64,000 bases of DNA from Cylicocyclus nassatus (Eukaryota; Nematoda; Chromadorea; Rhabditida; Strongylidae), in contig CATQJL010000001.1 of NCBI GenBank assembly GCA_958299035.1, forward strand, positions 12,856,773 through 12,920,772. Direction: 5' to 3'. The notes beneath the pieces were generated by a model. That model was not told the DNA's origin. It did no database searches and saw only the letters and a list, made by a program, of their open reading frames with translations. The stretch's first letter is position 1. Each line of letters begins with the position of its first letter. A program made the position numbers and the translations under genes. Below are positions 1-10,029 of the stretch, piece after piece.

Positions 1-312
1 TACACCGTCAAAAAAGCTAAAAACACAAGTAAAAAGTTATACAGTGGAATCAGCGTGCGCGAAAACCTTAGTACACGATTTTTCAGATTTTTTGAAAAGA
101 ATTTTGTCAGATGGCGTATTTCACAATGGTTCCACATGCTAGATGTTTTACCGTAATCCTACAGTAACGAAGAGAGATTGGTGATTCGGTCGATACTGTG
201 AATCTTAGTTGAAGCCTTCTCTACAGAATGGTACTTGATTGGCCAAAAAAGGCCCATTGTGAAGAGAGATATTGACGACTGAAAAGTGTGTACTTAGTTT
301 TGGGACACCCTG
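1..312. mobile_element. Mariner-like MITE, right part only
   Basis: The right end reads GGGACACCCTG and is followed by TA. The interior matches the right half of the complete element at 50778-51452 with scattered differences (shared landmarks: TACACCGTCAAAAAAGCT and CCGTAATCCTACAGTAA). The left part lies outside the window. No coding capacity is seen. Confidence 0.8.
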
Positions 313-352
313 TATATATCTACCAATATCGACAATTTGGATGTTCCCTGCA

Positions 353-566
353 CCCTAATTTCACGCGTACAAGGCGCACCTTTTTTGATTTTTCAAACAA
401 GCCGCTCAACCGCTTCAATGTAATTCGGAAAGCGAACCTCAAACCGTTCAATTCTCTCAGGCAATACGGACGGTATAGGGTTCTTTGATCGCGAAGTGTT
501 GTGGTGTGTTTGGGCTGGCGGATTTTAGAAAAAAATCCCCCGCGCCTTGTACGCGTGAAATTAGGG
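353..566. mobile_element. Foldback MITE, 214 bp
   Basis: The ends are inverted copies: CCCTAATTTCACGCGTACAA at 353 and its complement ending at 566. The similarity continues inward over about 45 bp per arm with mismatches. It lies 40 bp after the mariner-like fragment. Family not recognised. Confidence 0.75.
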
Positions 567-959
567 TAATTGATGCTTCTTCAGGTTATCGAGGATCCAG
601 CATACCGTCTCAGTGGAATTCTTCTAATAGCTCAGTTGAGCACAAAGGAATCACTGACTGCTTTACCTGGATACACCGAAGGTACTAATTCTAGACTGTA
701 TAAAGGTCACCACCTTTCCGTATCTTTTTACCAGCTGCTGCCGAGATAGGCGGCAATAATTGCGATGTCGTATGTGGTTTTATCTGTCAAGCTCGTATTT
801 CTTCCCATCCCGACATGCTTCACTGGACTCCAGGTGAAGATATCTTATATTTAAGATGAGATTTGAAAACGGTGTATCTCTGTCAGAAGACTAGAAAATG
901 TTGATGACTCACTGCTAGCGATTTTCTTCTCCAATTCTAAGAGCAATTCAGGTGTCAAC

Positions 960-1460
960 ATGGATGCTACAGGGGATAATGCAGGACAGATCTGGAGAAG
1001 CCTTGATGAAGTGAGTTGTGTTTTTCTCTAGTGGTATTTCGGTGAAATCTGCAGGTCCGTCGAGCCCTCGATCGCAAGCACTACCGGCATTGCGGAGCAC
1101 TTGACGAGCGACTCAAATGTTACGAAAGCAACTTGCACAACCGATTTGTGCTGGACAAGCAGTTGGCCCGCGCGTCCGTGTGCTCCGCAACAACCGCCGC
1201 TCGCTGCGGTCGTTGACTCGACAATAATCAGAACAGCGCCACCATATGTGGGCCGCTCGCCATTGGTGTTACTAGCCAAGCAGAGATTGATCGTAAAGCA
1301 CAATATCTAAATTTTTGCGCCTATATGCTTCCAGGCTATAATCCGACAGCAAAATGATATCGTCATCGTTGGAAGAGGTGTAACATCAAGTGCTACTCCA
1401 ATTCAAGAATTGACTCGATATCGAGAAGCTGCGTGGACTGCACTCATTTCGAAAAATTGA
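960..1460 (+). CDS. Candidate three-exon gene, unknown function (99 aa)
   Basis: Model: exons 960-1010, 1055-1177 and 1335-1460, all joined in phase 0, stop TGA at 1458-1460. The start ATG lies 8 bp after a CAG that could be a trans-splice acceptor. Intron 1 is 44 bp (GTGAGT..CTGCAG). Intron 2 uses a weak donor (GTGTGC) and a TTCCAG acceptor. The predicted protein is hydrophilic and helix-prone, rich in Arg, Leu and Asp, with two Cys in exon 2 and no signal peptide or membrane segment. I do not recognise a family. If intron 2 is not used, exon 2 runs to a stop after about 72 residues in total. The compatible phases and protein-like composition support it; the weak donor does not. Confidence 0.45.
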
Positions 1461-1609
1461 ACGTTTCAACAAAAGATTGTTCCACATTTGTTATGTTTTA
1501 TGATATTAACTGCCATTCAACCTGGAAATTTTGTTACTTTTCTTATAGCATTTTACTAACACTAATCTTCCGGTTCGTTATGTTCTCATAGGTTTCATAA
1601 ACTTTTACC

Positions 1610-1740
1610 ATGCAAAACAAACAGTTGGATTGTTTGACAACCCTAGCTCAAGCGAAGAAAAAAATCAGTGGTGATAATTGTGGCTGCTTGACTGCACTTT
1701 GCGCCAAGGTGGAGGTCGATCATTATCGCGGTTTGAGTGT
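1610..1740 (+). other. Possible short exon, unresolved
   Basis: An ATG frame of about 43 codons (starting MQNKQLDCLT) with four Cys ends at a good donor, GTGAGT at about 1739. No following exon could be joined. It may belong to the gene ending at 1460, to another gene, or be chance. Confidence 0.2.
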
Positions 1741-1970
1741 GAGTTGTCCATTTCTGCCTAGAAAAAAAACTGTTTGTGACCTCAAAACCAACGATCTTCG
1801 CAGCAATCATCATATATCTATAAGCATGGGAGTATGCTGGCACAACCAGTTATGCGCTCGTTTTTGGCTTTGAGCAGCGCTATGTCAAAGATTTATACTG
1901 CCCCAGGCGTCTCTACCGTGTACTCCGCCCACAGTCTGATGCGAAGGGGGTATATACAGGTTGTGTAAGG

Positions 1971-2139
1971 CACGCGCCATACATGATCCGCTTGATCCGC
2001 TTCGTCACTGGTGCAGTGAAGTGACCAGTAGTGAAGTAGATGAACTGGGTCAACAGGATCAAATGGAATACCGCTTCGCTATTCGTCAGTTCACTGATTT
2101 GACCAATGATGAAGCGGATTAAGCGGCTCATGGCCCGTG
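1971..2139. mobile_element. Foldback MITE, ~170 bp
   Basis: The arms pair CATGATCCGCTTGATCCGCT near 1983 with AGCGGATTAAGCGGCTCATG near 2112-2132, with an imperfect continuation inward. No coding potential. From 2140 to 2660 I see nothing beyond unique sequence and a short T-run near 2250. Confidence 0.65.
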
Positions 2140-2668
2140 TCTAAAGGCAACAGCTCGGCATAGTGCAACGGCAGCGCGATATGTGTGCAAGCTATTTCTA
2201 GCCAATCTCATTTTGTATCCATTTCCTCGCATGCCTGTATATCATTCTTTTTTTTTTTTCAAGAAAGAGGTGCCACTGCTTATTGTAGGCATACTATAGC
2301 TAGAAAGCCCACACGCCTAGTCAGATGACTGCGTTGCGCAGGACTGTCGCCCTCAGTATATGAGAAGGCAGGCGGGCTGACGTGCTGCCCTTTCATGCCG
2401 ACACCCTATTCCAAAAATGGACTATAGGCTCTCAACACGATGAATGAACGCAAATGCTTTCGGCGCTGCGGAGACTGAGAGGTTTTATCGTGACGCAAGC
2501 CTGATGATTTTACGCAAATTAAGTTTCGCTCACATTGGTTTTTCGTAGTCGCACCTAATGTATATCTTAGGAAAACTATGCAAGTTCAGCTGTAATTAGC
2601 AAAGCACAAAAACTGATTCTGTTAACTATGTGGTAGTGAATTTCAAATAGTAATGAGTAAAAACTTAC

Positions 2669-3120
2669 ATTACTGCTGCTGCGAGGACGATCAAAATGAT
2701 TCGGACGCGAATGGCAGCCCTCGTCGTACCAACGAGGACGATTGTGAAAACGTCTATTCTGGTGGTCCCTGCGAGCGTAGTAGGGGCGATCCCAGTTCCT
2801 ATCTTTCGAATCGTTATTGTTATGACGCCAAGAACCATTCGTCGAGGAATGGTATCTGTTCGGTCTCCAGTTCGGATTTCTCCTTTGGAGGTGTAGACGT
2901 TCGAATTTCGGCCTGAACATGTATTGGAATAGTGAGCGATGAAATTCGTACAGTAAACCAACGTTATGTTACTTCGGCGGTACTGCCTTGGGATACTGTC
3001 TCCTCTATAATTCATTCTCGACGGAGCTAAGTCGCTCTGACGCCCACATTCGCCACTTTCTGCAAATTCTCTCTGCATGAAAGCGCACTGAGGAATAGGA
3101 TCCTCGGGAACAAGCTCAGG
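2669..3120 (-). CDS. Candidate exons of an Arg/Asn-rich protein
   Basis: On the minus strand a TTTTTTGCAG acceptor opens an exon at 3120 (reading PELVPEDPIPQCAFMQREF). A second exon, 2912-2669, follows a TTCAG acceptor and ends at a strong GTAAGT donor. It encodes about 81 residues very rich in Arg, Asn, Trp, Tyr and His, like a low-complexity RNA-binding tail. Joining the two in frame needs the weak donor GTACCG at 2983; the better donor GTAACA at 2972 would put exon 2 in another, also open, frame. More open sequence (to about 3444) lies upstream in the first frame. No family recognised; start and end of the gene are not defined. Confidence 0.35.
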
Positions 3121-4473
3121 CTGCAAAAAATGCAAATTATACGCGAAGCTAGAAATATCCCTTGAAGTCAGCGTATACCCAAAATCTATGCTACCTAGTT
3201 CTCTATATGGTGTACATGTAGGGCCCAGAAGAAGAGAACTGCGTTGGTTCGGTCTCCCAATGTTGCTTCTAAATGGAGAAAACGCGCCTAATTCTTTTTG
3301 CGCTCCGCCCTTTTTCCGCCGTCCGCCTCCTTCGGACGAATCCACGACAGCGTAAGCTGTAGTGTACGTTGCATTGCAGTTGCAACTGCAGGCTGTCATG
3401 CAGTTGCAGCTGCTCCTGGCTGGCTTGCCAAAGGGGTCGAGCAATTCAAAACTCGTCCTCCCTCTGAAGAGTGGGTCCTCGGGAATCGGGTTTTTTTGGG
3501 GGGGGGGAGGGGATTTTGGAGAATTTGAATTTCATAACTGTGATTAGAGTCACGGAAAAGCCCCAAGATGACAAAAGTATGGGAGACGAAATTTTGGATG
3601 TACGCTGCCTTCAAGGAAGATGCAGGTTCATTGAAATCATTCCACATTACCCTGCCGACCTTGCAAAAAATTGAAAAGCGATTTGCATGATCATTCAATG
3701 TGCTTCAAAGACCACATCATTTACTACGAGAGCTACCACGGGTTCTACCTATTGACTAGTCGTCTAACTATAACTAAGAGCTTTATGTAATGTTCCAAAT
3801 CCGCTGGTTGGAAATTAGCGAGTCGAGATCAGATAAAAAAGAGTGTAAAGGAACCCATGGAACTTAGGATGTGTACTTTTTCAAACATAGAATTTATCCA
3901 TGTAAATTTGTAGAAAATGGTGCGTGAACTTCATAGCACATACCCTGTACCCTGACATCAAACAAAAATGTTCACTTACTTCCTCACAAGCGTCCTTCGG
4001 TGAAGCATTTTCCTGGGCACATTTTTTCCTGAAAAGCGTATGTATGTGTAGATATAGTGAGGGTGATAAAGTGCACATTATGAGTTTTCAAATGATAAAC
4101 GTATATGTACAGCGCAGGAGTACAGAAAGCTGAGGATGATGCAGTGGCCAATGCACTTTTTGAGCGCCTGCGGCGAGCAACATGGATCGCCTAATTTTAA
4201 AGCAGCAGCTCGCAAAGTTGAGCAGCTGCAATCAACGCGGCAAAAGACAACCGTTTGCAATTTAGTGTCTTTGATTCAGTGCACAAATGCTAGGAACTGC
4301 TAAATGGTCAAAAACTGTCCAAGCGCTTTTTTACATTTTAAACATCTATGAAATGTAAAATCTACGGAATCATCTCGGAGAACGGTACCAAACTATGTGA
4401 GTTCTGCCAGATAACCAATCGTTTTTTTTTACAAGCTCATCGCGGATACCATCCTACTGATTTCGCGCTTTTA

Positions 4474-4700
4474 GGGCCGGACATACATCACGCGATTTCA
4501 TCGCCTTGCGATTCTGCTCATAAGATAGCTGTCACAACTTTCCAAGCATCATCTTGCATTGCGGTTGTGATAGTTAGTCGCAACTGATCGCCTTTTGAAA
4601 CTATCACAACCAAAATGTGATCGGCATGCAATGGACTCGTAACAGATGTCCGTCTTGAGAGAATCGCGAAGCAATGAAATCGCGTGATGTATGCCCGGCC
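4474..4700. mobile_element. Foldback MITE with GGGCC-type ends, 227 bp
   Basis: Left arm GGGCCGGACATACATCACGC pairs with a near-perfect inverted copy ending at 4700. Arms of about 35 bp are clear and more distant pairing continues (ATTGCGGTTGTGATAG against CTATCACAACC). Flanks are TTTTA on both sides. The GGGCC ends and T/A-rich duplication resemble PIF/Harbinger (Tourist) MITEs. Confidence 0.7.
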
Positions 4701-5028
4701 TTTTATAGGGTTACGGTAGCCTAGGACAGATGGGTTTTGTAGTCTCAAAACCGCACAGACTTACTTCACGTATCTTCAGTATGCTGCTGATATTACGAAA
4801 GTGATCATACAAATTTGTCAAATCATACAAAATTGAAATTTTTGTCCCATGATCAAAGTCTTTATTCGCTTTCACACCGCCGCATGCCCACCGTATTAGG
4901 TAAAAATGCCGCTACAGCACGAAAGCAATAAAGCCGTTGATCGAGTCTCGAATATCTTTAGGCAAAGTTTCAGTGAAATTCACATTTTTGATTTATTCAA
5001 GTAAAGCATAGACACTTGAAAAACTAAC

Positions 5029-5280
5029 CTCTCATATTTTAGAGCCAACTCCATTCTCTTCCTATCGATATCGCGTCTTAGCTTCTCTCTCTCAGCGGCT
5101 TGTTGCGCGCTTTCTCCAATAGTTTCTATCGTATAAGTTTCTATAGCTCGATTATCTTCTTCAGCAAACATATCGCACCACCTCATCTAGGCGAAAACAA
5201 TTAGTTCGGAACCGACTTACTCCCCTACGTACTCCCTTTTCGTGAAGTTCTTCCGAGATTGTAGTGATCCTCTCGGACAT
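5029..5280 (-). CDS. First two exons of a gene of unknown function
   Basis: Exon 1 is 5280-5221 (20 codons, starts MSERITTISEEL). Exon 2 is 5186-5029, 52 codons plus 2 nt, ending at a GTTAGT donor. An acceptor CTGTTCAG lies just before the start codon, suiting a trans-spliced first exon. The protein begins acidic/helical and ends in a charged likely coiled coil (EREKLRRDIDRKRMELALKY). The intron between the exons is only 34 bp (GTAAGT..CCTAG), below the usual nematode minimum, so the split may be wrong, though exon 2 could start at its own ATG. The next exon downstream (below 5029) was not found. Confidence 0.45.
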
Positions 5281-5299
5281 GATTTGTCTGAACAGAGAC

Positions 5300-6380
5300 A
5301 AATTTACGACATGCAAGATATCAGCCCGACTTGAAAATGATTATTACCACTGGAGTGGTAGATCTGATTAGTTTCAAAGTAAAGTTAGCGCCCAAGTATG
5401 CGGGGAAAAATCAAAAATTAAAAATGAAAATAATGAATTTCGCTCAAGCTTCATCTATAAGAGTTGGTTAACATGTTATACATTCTTTTCGCAAGGTGAG
5501 GACTTTTCGTGAGGTTATGGTAGGTATACGATAGGGGTTCGATATTACGAATTGGAGAAAGTGGTCTATAGCAGTTACTCGACATATTCATGCTGATCAC
5601 AAATAAATTATGATTGGTCAGGAACGTTGAGGCTTCCTCGTGGAGTTACGGTAGGTATACTGTTTGAATCTAAGTTCTGACTGCAATTACCAGACTTATT
5701 TCACAAGCGAAACATCAGTGTAGATTTCTCAGGATCTACACTGAGTTCGAGCAAAATCTTTGACCCAAGGAAATCTAAGGGTACGGATCAGCCTCAAATC
5801 GATTTTGATGGATACAACAGGAAACACTAGCATGCGAATTCAGCAATATCTCCATAATTATATGCAGCAAACTTGCTCGAGTTTTATGGCAAAAGGTACC
5901 TATGGGAAATCTGATATTGTTACACATCGGCCTGTGAAGAAATTTCACCCCGCTAAAAGAAAAGAATTAATTTTATATGTTTGAAGCAGCGCAAATCCCA
6001 GGAAAGCGGAAGACAAACTAGGGACACTTTTTTATAAACTGAAATACGTCCAATCTCTTCTGTCAGTTATTCCTAAACCTATAAAAATTATCAACGCGCA
6101 AAAAACCTCCATACATTATCTCCTTATAGAAGTCGCTGCTGTCCACAGTTGACATCACCCAGCTTATGAAACGATCTGTAATTATTATGATTGGATCCTT
6201 AATACAGAGGAATGAGCACCTATCTGTTAGTAGAAATAACACAACCTTAACATAATCTTCATACAAATGAGAATAAACTAACCTGTCAATATCTTCTCAG
6301 AATATTGCCGCGTTTATCGACAGCCTTACTGATGTAATCAAGTTGACTGGTTGCAACGACATACAGATTCTCATTAGTCG
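5300..6380. other. No supported feature
   Basis: AT-rich sequence without a convincing gene. A minus-strand open frame at 6266-6063 and a plus-strand one at 5760-5984 lack splice support and I do not call them. Confidence 0.4.
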
Positions 6381-6617
6381 TGGCGGGACCGGTCCTTATA
6401 TTCAAGGAGGGGTAGTTTTAGGTAATCGCCCCCCAAATACGCTGTAAATTCGGTGTGAGGAAGGGCTTCGCAGGACAAATCATCACGGTTTTCTGAAAAC
6501 TCCAAGGCCAGGAGTCTCCGCATTCTCCATCTTCCCACATCGAGCACCCCTTTGTAATAACAAACAATCTTCTCATTAAGAACCTTGTCCTTGGTGGCTT
6601 TATGTTACCTGTTTTCG

Positions 6618-6654
6618 GGCCTTGAGGACGACGAAGGCGTCGAAACGTTAGGCC
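6618..6654 (+). ncRNA. Hammerhead-ribozyme-like motif (PLE remnant)
   Basis: Stem I GGCCT (6618-6622) pairs perfectly with AGGCC (6650-6654). Between them lie TTGAGGA (CUGANGA with the first C changed), a stem II hairpin GAC..GTC (extendable to CGACG/CGTCG) with a short loop, and GAAACGTT. The plan matches the motifs at 15175, 28826 and 47241. No PLE coding sequence is next to it, so it looks like a solo terminal repeat. Confidence 0.5.
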
Positions 6655-6745
6655 AGTCGAAGTTACCATCATATCAAACCTGGCACAGTGAAATCTTCTG
6701 ATTTATAGTTTCCATAGCCTGAGCATACAGGGGCTTTCAATATGA

Positions 6746-6904
6746 GATGACGGTCAACGTCGTTCGGGTCCTCGCGAGCCGCCTCGCTTGGGTGTCTCAC
6801 GTGGTACAACCGCAGATACCGCGAAGGCCTTAACGAATGCGGTATACCACGTGAAAGGCCCTAGCGGGGCAGCTCGCGAGGAACTGAACCACATCGACCG
6901 TGAC
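6746..6904. mobile_element. Foldback MITE, ~159 bp
   Basis: Imperfect inverted arms of about 65 bp each: GATGACGGTCAACGTCG at 6747 against CACATCGACCGTGAC ending at 6904, and CACGTGGTACAACCGCA against TGCGGTATACCACGTG at the centre. Non-coding. Confidence 0.7.
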
Positions 6905-7080
6905 ACTCAGATTGAGCCCCTGTACCTCCAGCGATTCCGTTCGCTGCGCGGTTTGGCAATGCAACGACTTCTATAATCGATCGTAAGCCCGCTTTGTTTG
7001 GGCAAGAGTTGGTCAATTTCCAACATCTACAGAAGCTACGCGCCCACTCTCGTCTTATAGAGAAGCTTATGTAGAGTCTT

Positions 7081-7204
7081 GGAGGACTATATCGCCGAAT
7101 TTGGGAGAGTCTCGCGCGGATTCCCTGGAACGCTTGTACAAGGGTGCGTATTTGTCGCAAATGACCCCGGGGACCGCCCTTTTTCGGCGACATATAGTCC
7201 TCTA
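7081..7204. mobile_element. Three-copy MITE family, copy 1
   Basis: Ends are inverted: GGAGGACTATATCGCCGAA and TTCGGCGACATATAGTCCTC. The internal part is shared with copies at 43152-43288 and 49270-49410 (landmarks: GGATTCC, GCGTATTTGTCGCAAATGACC, GGGGACCGCCCT). Copies are 70-85% alike by eye. Confidence 0.75.
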
Positions 7205-7218
7205 CAAGTAGAGCCTTA

Positions 7219-7358
7219 GGGCCGCATGCACTAACATCCCTGCGGCGAGGGGAGCGGCGTCCCCAATGATGAAAAAGCCGCAGCGGCGTCCGCACGCGGT
7301 CCCTTCGTAACAGGGGACGCCGCTCCCCTCGCCGCAAAAATGTTAGTGCATACGGGCC
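7219..7358. mobile_element. Tourist/Harbinger-like foldback MITE, 140 bp
   Basis: Flanked on both sides by the direct repeat TTA. Ends GGGCCGCATGCACTAACAT and ATGTTAGTGCATACGGGCC are inverted, followed inward by a GC-rich arm (GCGGCGAGGGGAGCGGCGTC and its complement). The TTA duplication and GGGCC start fit the PIF/Harbinger superfamily. It lies 15 bp after the previous MITE. Related ends occur at 21754-22475. Confidence 0.8.
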
Positions 7359-7506
7359 TTAGTCTCATGGTAGAGAACTACATGCGGTAAAGGGAGGTCC
7401 CGCATGGGCCAACAATACACACCTTTTGCATGTTAGAGGCAGCGTCCAGGCAAATCTGGACCTGAGGGGGTTCTACGTGGAAAGTAATTTTGGGGCCCTA
7501 GCTAAG

Positions 7507-7559
7507 CCACTGGCCAACCGGCAGTTCAAGTGCTCTAACCGCTGAGATACTGCCCCTCG
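7507..7559 (-). repeat. tRNA-like segment, possible SINE head
   Basis: On the minus strand GGGGCAG is followed by TATCTCAGCGGTTAGAGC, which resembles a tRNA acceptor start and D-arm (pol III box A). A good box B is not seen within the expected 30-60 nt, so this is at best a degraded tRNA-derived SINE or pseudo-tRNA. The adjoining foldback (7555-7676) abuts its 5' end. Confidence 0.35.
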
Positions 7560-7676
7560 AAACTGGGCCCCAGGATCGCATGAATTCATGGCGCAACCAT
7601 CAGTCTCACCAGGACCCACGCCAAACTGATGGGTTATGCCACGAATTCAAATCGATCCTGGGGTCCCGTTTCGAGG
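7555..7676. mobile_element. Foldback MITE, 122 bp
   Basis: CCTCGAAACTGGGCCCCAGG at 7555 pairs with its inverted copy ending CCCGTTTCGAGG at 7676. Arms of about 55 bp cover nearly the whole element. Confidence 0.75.
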
Positions 7677-8009
7677 TCGATATATAGATGACATACTACG
7701 TGTATAAAACACTAGCTGCGGTTCCCGGTCTCGCCCGGGCCGAGAGTCCAGAATGGCCCAGCATAGGGTGTGCTTCGAGATGTATACTTACCAGTCCTCC
7801 ACTTTCTTCAGTTCATATCTTCTGTTCTCTCCTGCTTCACCTCCATGTCAGTTTTAGCGCTCGTGTAGTATCCGTGGTGAATAGTCTTCTTTCTTGACCG
7901 GCTCGCTTCATGACATCGCATGCTCCTCACCGCAATATGTAAATGATCTCTACCACCCCTTACTACTCACTCGGAGAAATGAATGGTATAGCCTTCATTT
8001 TCCTAGATT

Positions 8010-8160
8010 TTAGTAAACAAAATCAATAAATCGATAGAAGGACCCAGCGAATTGTCGAAAAAAGTAGCCTATCTTTTGCGCCGTGGCTTGTTTATAGGGA
8101 AACAAAATTCAGCCTCTTTGGTTCACATACAAAGGAGTCTATAAGCCACAAACATCCTAA
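8010..8160. repeat. Dispersed repeat, copy 1
   Basis: Shared with 53229-53395: landmarks AATAAATCGA, AGTAGCCTAT, GCGCCGTG, TTTATAGG and a final CCACA. Same orientation in both copies. Its edges and family are not defined. Confidence 0.55.
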
Positions 8161-8182
8161 CAAACACGGTACAGTGTTTGAG

Positions 8183-8183
<1 letters not shown>

Positions 8184-8224
<41 letters not shown>
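8184..8224. repeat. (AT)n microsatellite
   Basis: An uninterrupted AT dinucleotide run of about 40 bp directly before a hAT-like terminus. Confidence 0.95.
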
Positions 8225-8227
<3 letters not shown>

Positions 8228-8610
8228 TGGCGTACCGAGGGGGGGGGGGCGGGGAGGGAGCGCGCGCCCCCCCCCCCCCCCGAGAATGGGTCGCGAAATT
8301 TTTGAAAGTTACTTACATGGGTTATAAAAATGTGCAAGTGACTTGTTTACTTTTGTAAACAATTAAAATAATTTTTAAAATTTTCTAAAAATTCAAATTA
8401 GTCTTGTAAAAAAATTTTTTCGGGGGCGTGGCTGACGCCACGCCCCCTTTTTCCAGATTCAGTGGGTTGGGGGCCCGCAAAAATTTTGGGAAGCCCCCTA
8501 AAAATTTTTCGGAGTGCGTGGCTGACGCCACGCACCTTCATTTGAAAAATTTTTTTGCCGCGCCCCCCCCCCCCTTTGGCAAAGCTCTTGCCCCCGAATC
8601 CAGTGTCAGG
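8225..8610. mobile_element. Possible hAT-type element or fragment
   Basis: It starts CAGTGGCGTACC, a common hAT terminal sequence, followed by G- and C-homopolymer runs. Inside, GTGGCTGACGCCACGC occurs twice, near 8429 and 8519. A matching right end was not found, so it may be a 5' fragment. Confidence 0.4.
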
Positions 8611-8983
8611 CTGCTAATCCATGAGAAAGCAAACGACAAGCCGGCTGAAGAAGACATTAAATGATCGCATCAAATGCTCTTTCATGTCTCCTCAGGGTGC
8701 CTTCATACCGCGCCGGCAGCCGCCGCTGGCAGCTCGTAACAGCCGCCAGCAGCCCGTAGCAGCCGCCAGCAGCCGCTAGCAGCCCGTAGCAGCCGCCAGC
8801 AGCCGCTAGCAGCCCGTAGCAGCCGCCAGCAGCCCGTAGCAGCCCGTAGCCGCCGCTGGCCGCTTTCGTTAAATGAACAAAATCATCAGAATCTTATTAC
8901 TTTAAGTGCTCCTGTCTACCCTTTTCATCTTCTACGCTTTTCTTTTGTTGCCGCTAGTACGCAGTTTGACCACATCTTATATA

Positions 8984-9205
8984 TAAAGCTGAATGTCTGT
9001 TTGTCTGTATGTATGTCTGTATGTCTGTATGTATGTATGTATGTACGTATGTTCCGAATAGAAAATTCCATTTCTGAACCGATCCGGACCAAACTTGGCA
9101 CACATACACTTCGGGCCCCGGCGGGTGTCATAGGCTACTTTTCGTCATCGATCGATATCGTTTTATCGATTTTTATCGATTTTTTTGCTGAGTTCACCTA
9201 CGGGG
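8984..9205 (+). repeat. Dispersed repeat with TGTCTGTATG and ATCGAT runs
   Basis: The segment TATAAAGCTGAATGTCTGT..TACTTTTCGTCATCGATCG recurs in inverse orientation at 32230-32440, with matching order of blocks (TGTCTGTATG repeats, GTTCCGAATAGA, GGACCAAACTTGG, TTTTCGTCATCGAT, ATCGATTTTTTT). It reads through into the 120-bp tandem array here but not at 32 kb. Confidence 0.65.
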
Positions 9206-9490
9206 CTGGGAGTTGGCACAGGTGGGTAATCGAGCATGGGGATTCCGAATACAATATTGGTTTTCAGGACTATCGATTACTTTTATCGATTTTATCGATT
9301 TTTTTGCAAAGTTTGAGCTACGGGGCTGGGAGTTGGCACAGGGGGGTAATCGAGCATGGGGATTCCGAATACAGTATTGGTTTTCAGGATTATCGATTAC
9401 TTTTATCGATTTTATCGATTTTTTTGCAAAGTTTGAGCTACGGGGCTGGGAGTTCGCACAGGGGGGTAATCGAGCATGGGGATTCCGAGG
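9195..9490. repeat. 120-bp tandem repeat, ~2.5 units
   Basis: The block CTACGGGGCTGGGAGTTGGC starts at about 9199, 9319 and 9439, each followed by GGTAATCGAGCATGGGGATT. The first two units continue through ATCGATTTTATCGATTTTTT. Units are over 95% alike, implying recent amplification. Open frames across it are only the repeat translated. Confidence 0.9.
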
Positions 9491-10029
9491 TTCTTTCCGG
9501 TGTAATTCGTCTGACTTTGGATGCGTCCAGTTCCAGCAGGTGTGCAATTTGTTTTTTGAGTATGCTTTTGCTTCAATTTTTTCTTGGCTATCGGTGCATA
9601 TGTAACTTGCATTCTACCATTTCGCAAGCTCGCCGGGATTCATTTGCGGGTTGAGTTTTTCTTGCTTTGATAATCGCTCACATCTTTTCAAATAAGACAG
9701 ATTGCAAAGGAATGTGACGCGATAGGATACAATGTGCGGAACAGAACAATGAACACAAATGAATTGTGGGGAGATGAACTGCATATTAGCAATAATAAGA
9801 AGAAAGCTAAGAAGATGAAAAGCGTAGGCAGGAGCACTCAAAGTAGTGAGATTATTACGATTTTGCTCCTATAACAAAGGCGGCCAGCGGCGGCTAAGGG
9901 CTGCCACGGGCTGCTGCGGGCTGCTGGCGGCTGCTACGGGCTGCTGGCGGCTGCTGCGGGCTGCTGGCGGCTGCTACGGGCTGCTAGCGGCGGCTGCCGG
10001 CGCGGTATGAAGGCACCCTCAGGTACTCG

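Larger units (their letters stand above)
8689..10025. mobile_element. TIR element with GC-rich subterminal minisatellites
   Basis: Both borders carry the heptamer CCTCAGG, either a target duplication or part of the end. Inside are inverted ends GTGCCTTCATACCGCGCC and GGCGCGGTATGAAGGCAC. Each end continues into a minisatellite of the 15-mer-like unit AGCAGCCCGTAGCAGCCGCC (left 8713-8860, right 9885-9995 as the complement). The 1-kb core holds a TGTCTGTATG-rich stretch and a 120-bp tandem array. No transposase. Superfamily uncertain. Confidence 0.7.

Noticed and set aside
2665..3444. Single 259-codon minus-strand gene
   Set aside because: The frame crosses a good acceptor and donor; the second half is better read as a spliced exon in another frame.
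9195..9490. CRISPR-like array
   Set aside because: Units are 120 bp, contiguous and without unique spacers, in eukaryotic DNA; it is an ordinary minisatellite.
9001..9654. 217-codon open frame
   Set aside because: It is a translation of the TGTCTGTATG repeat and the 120-bp tandem array, with repeat-periodic protein and no domain.
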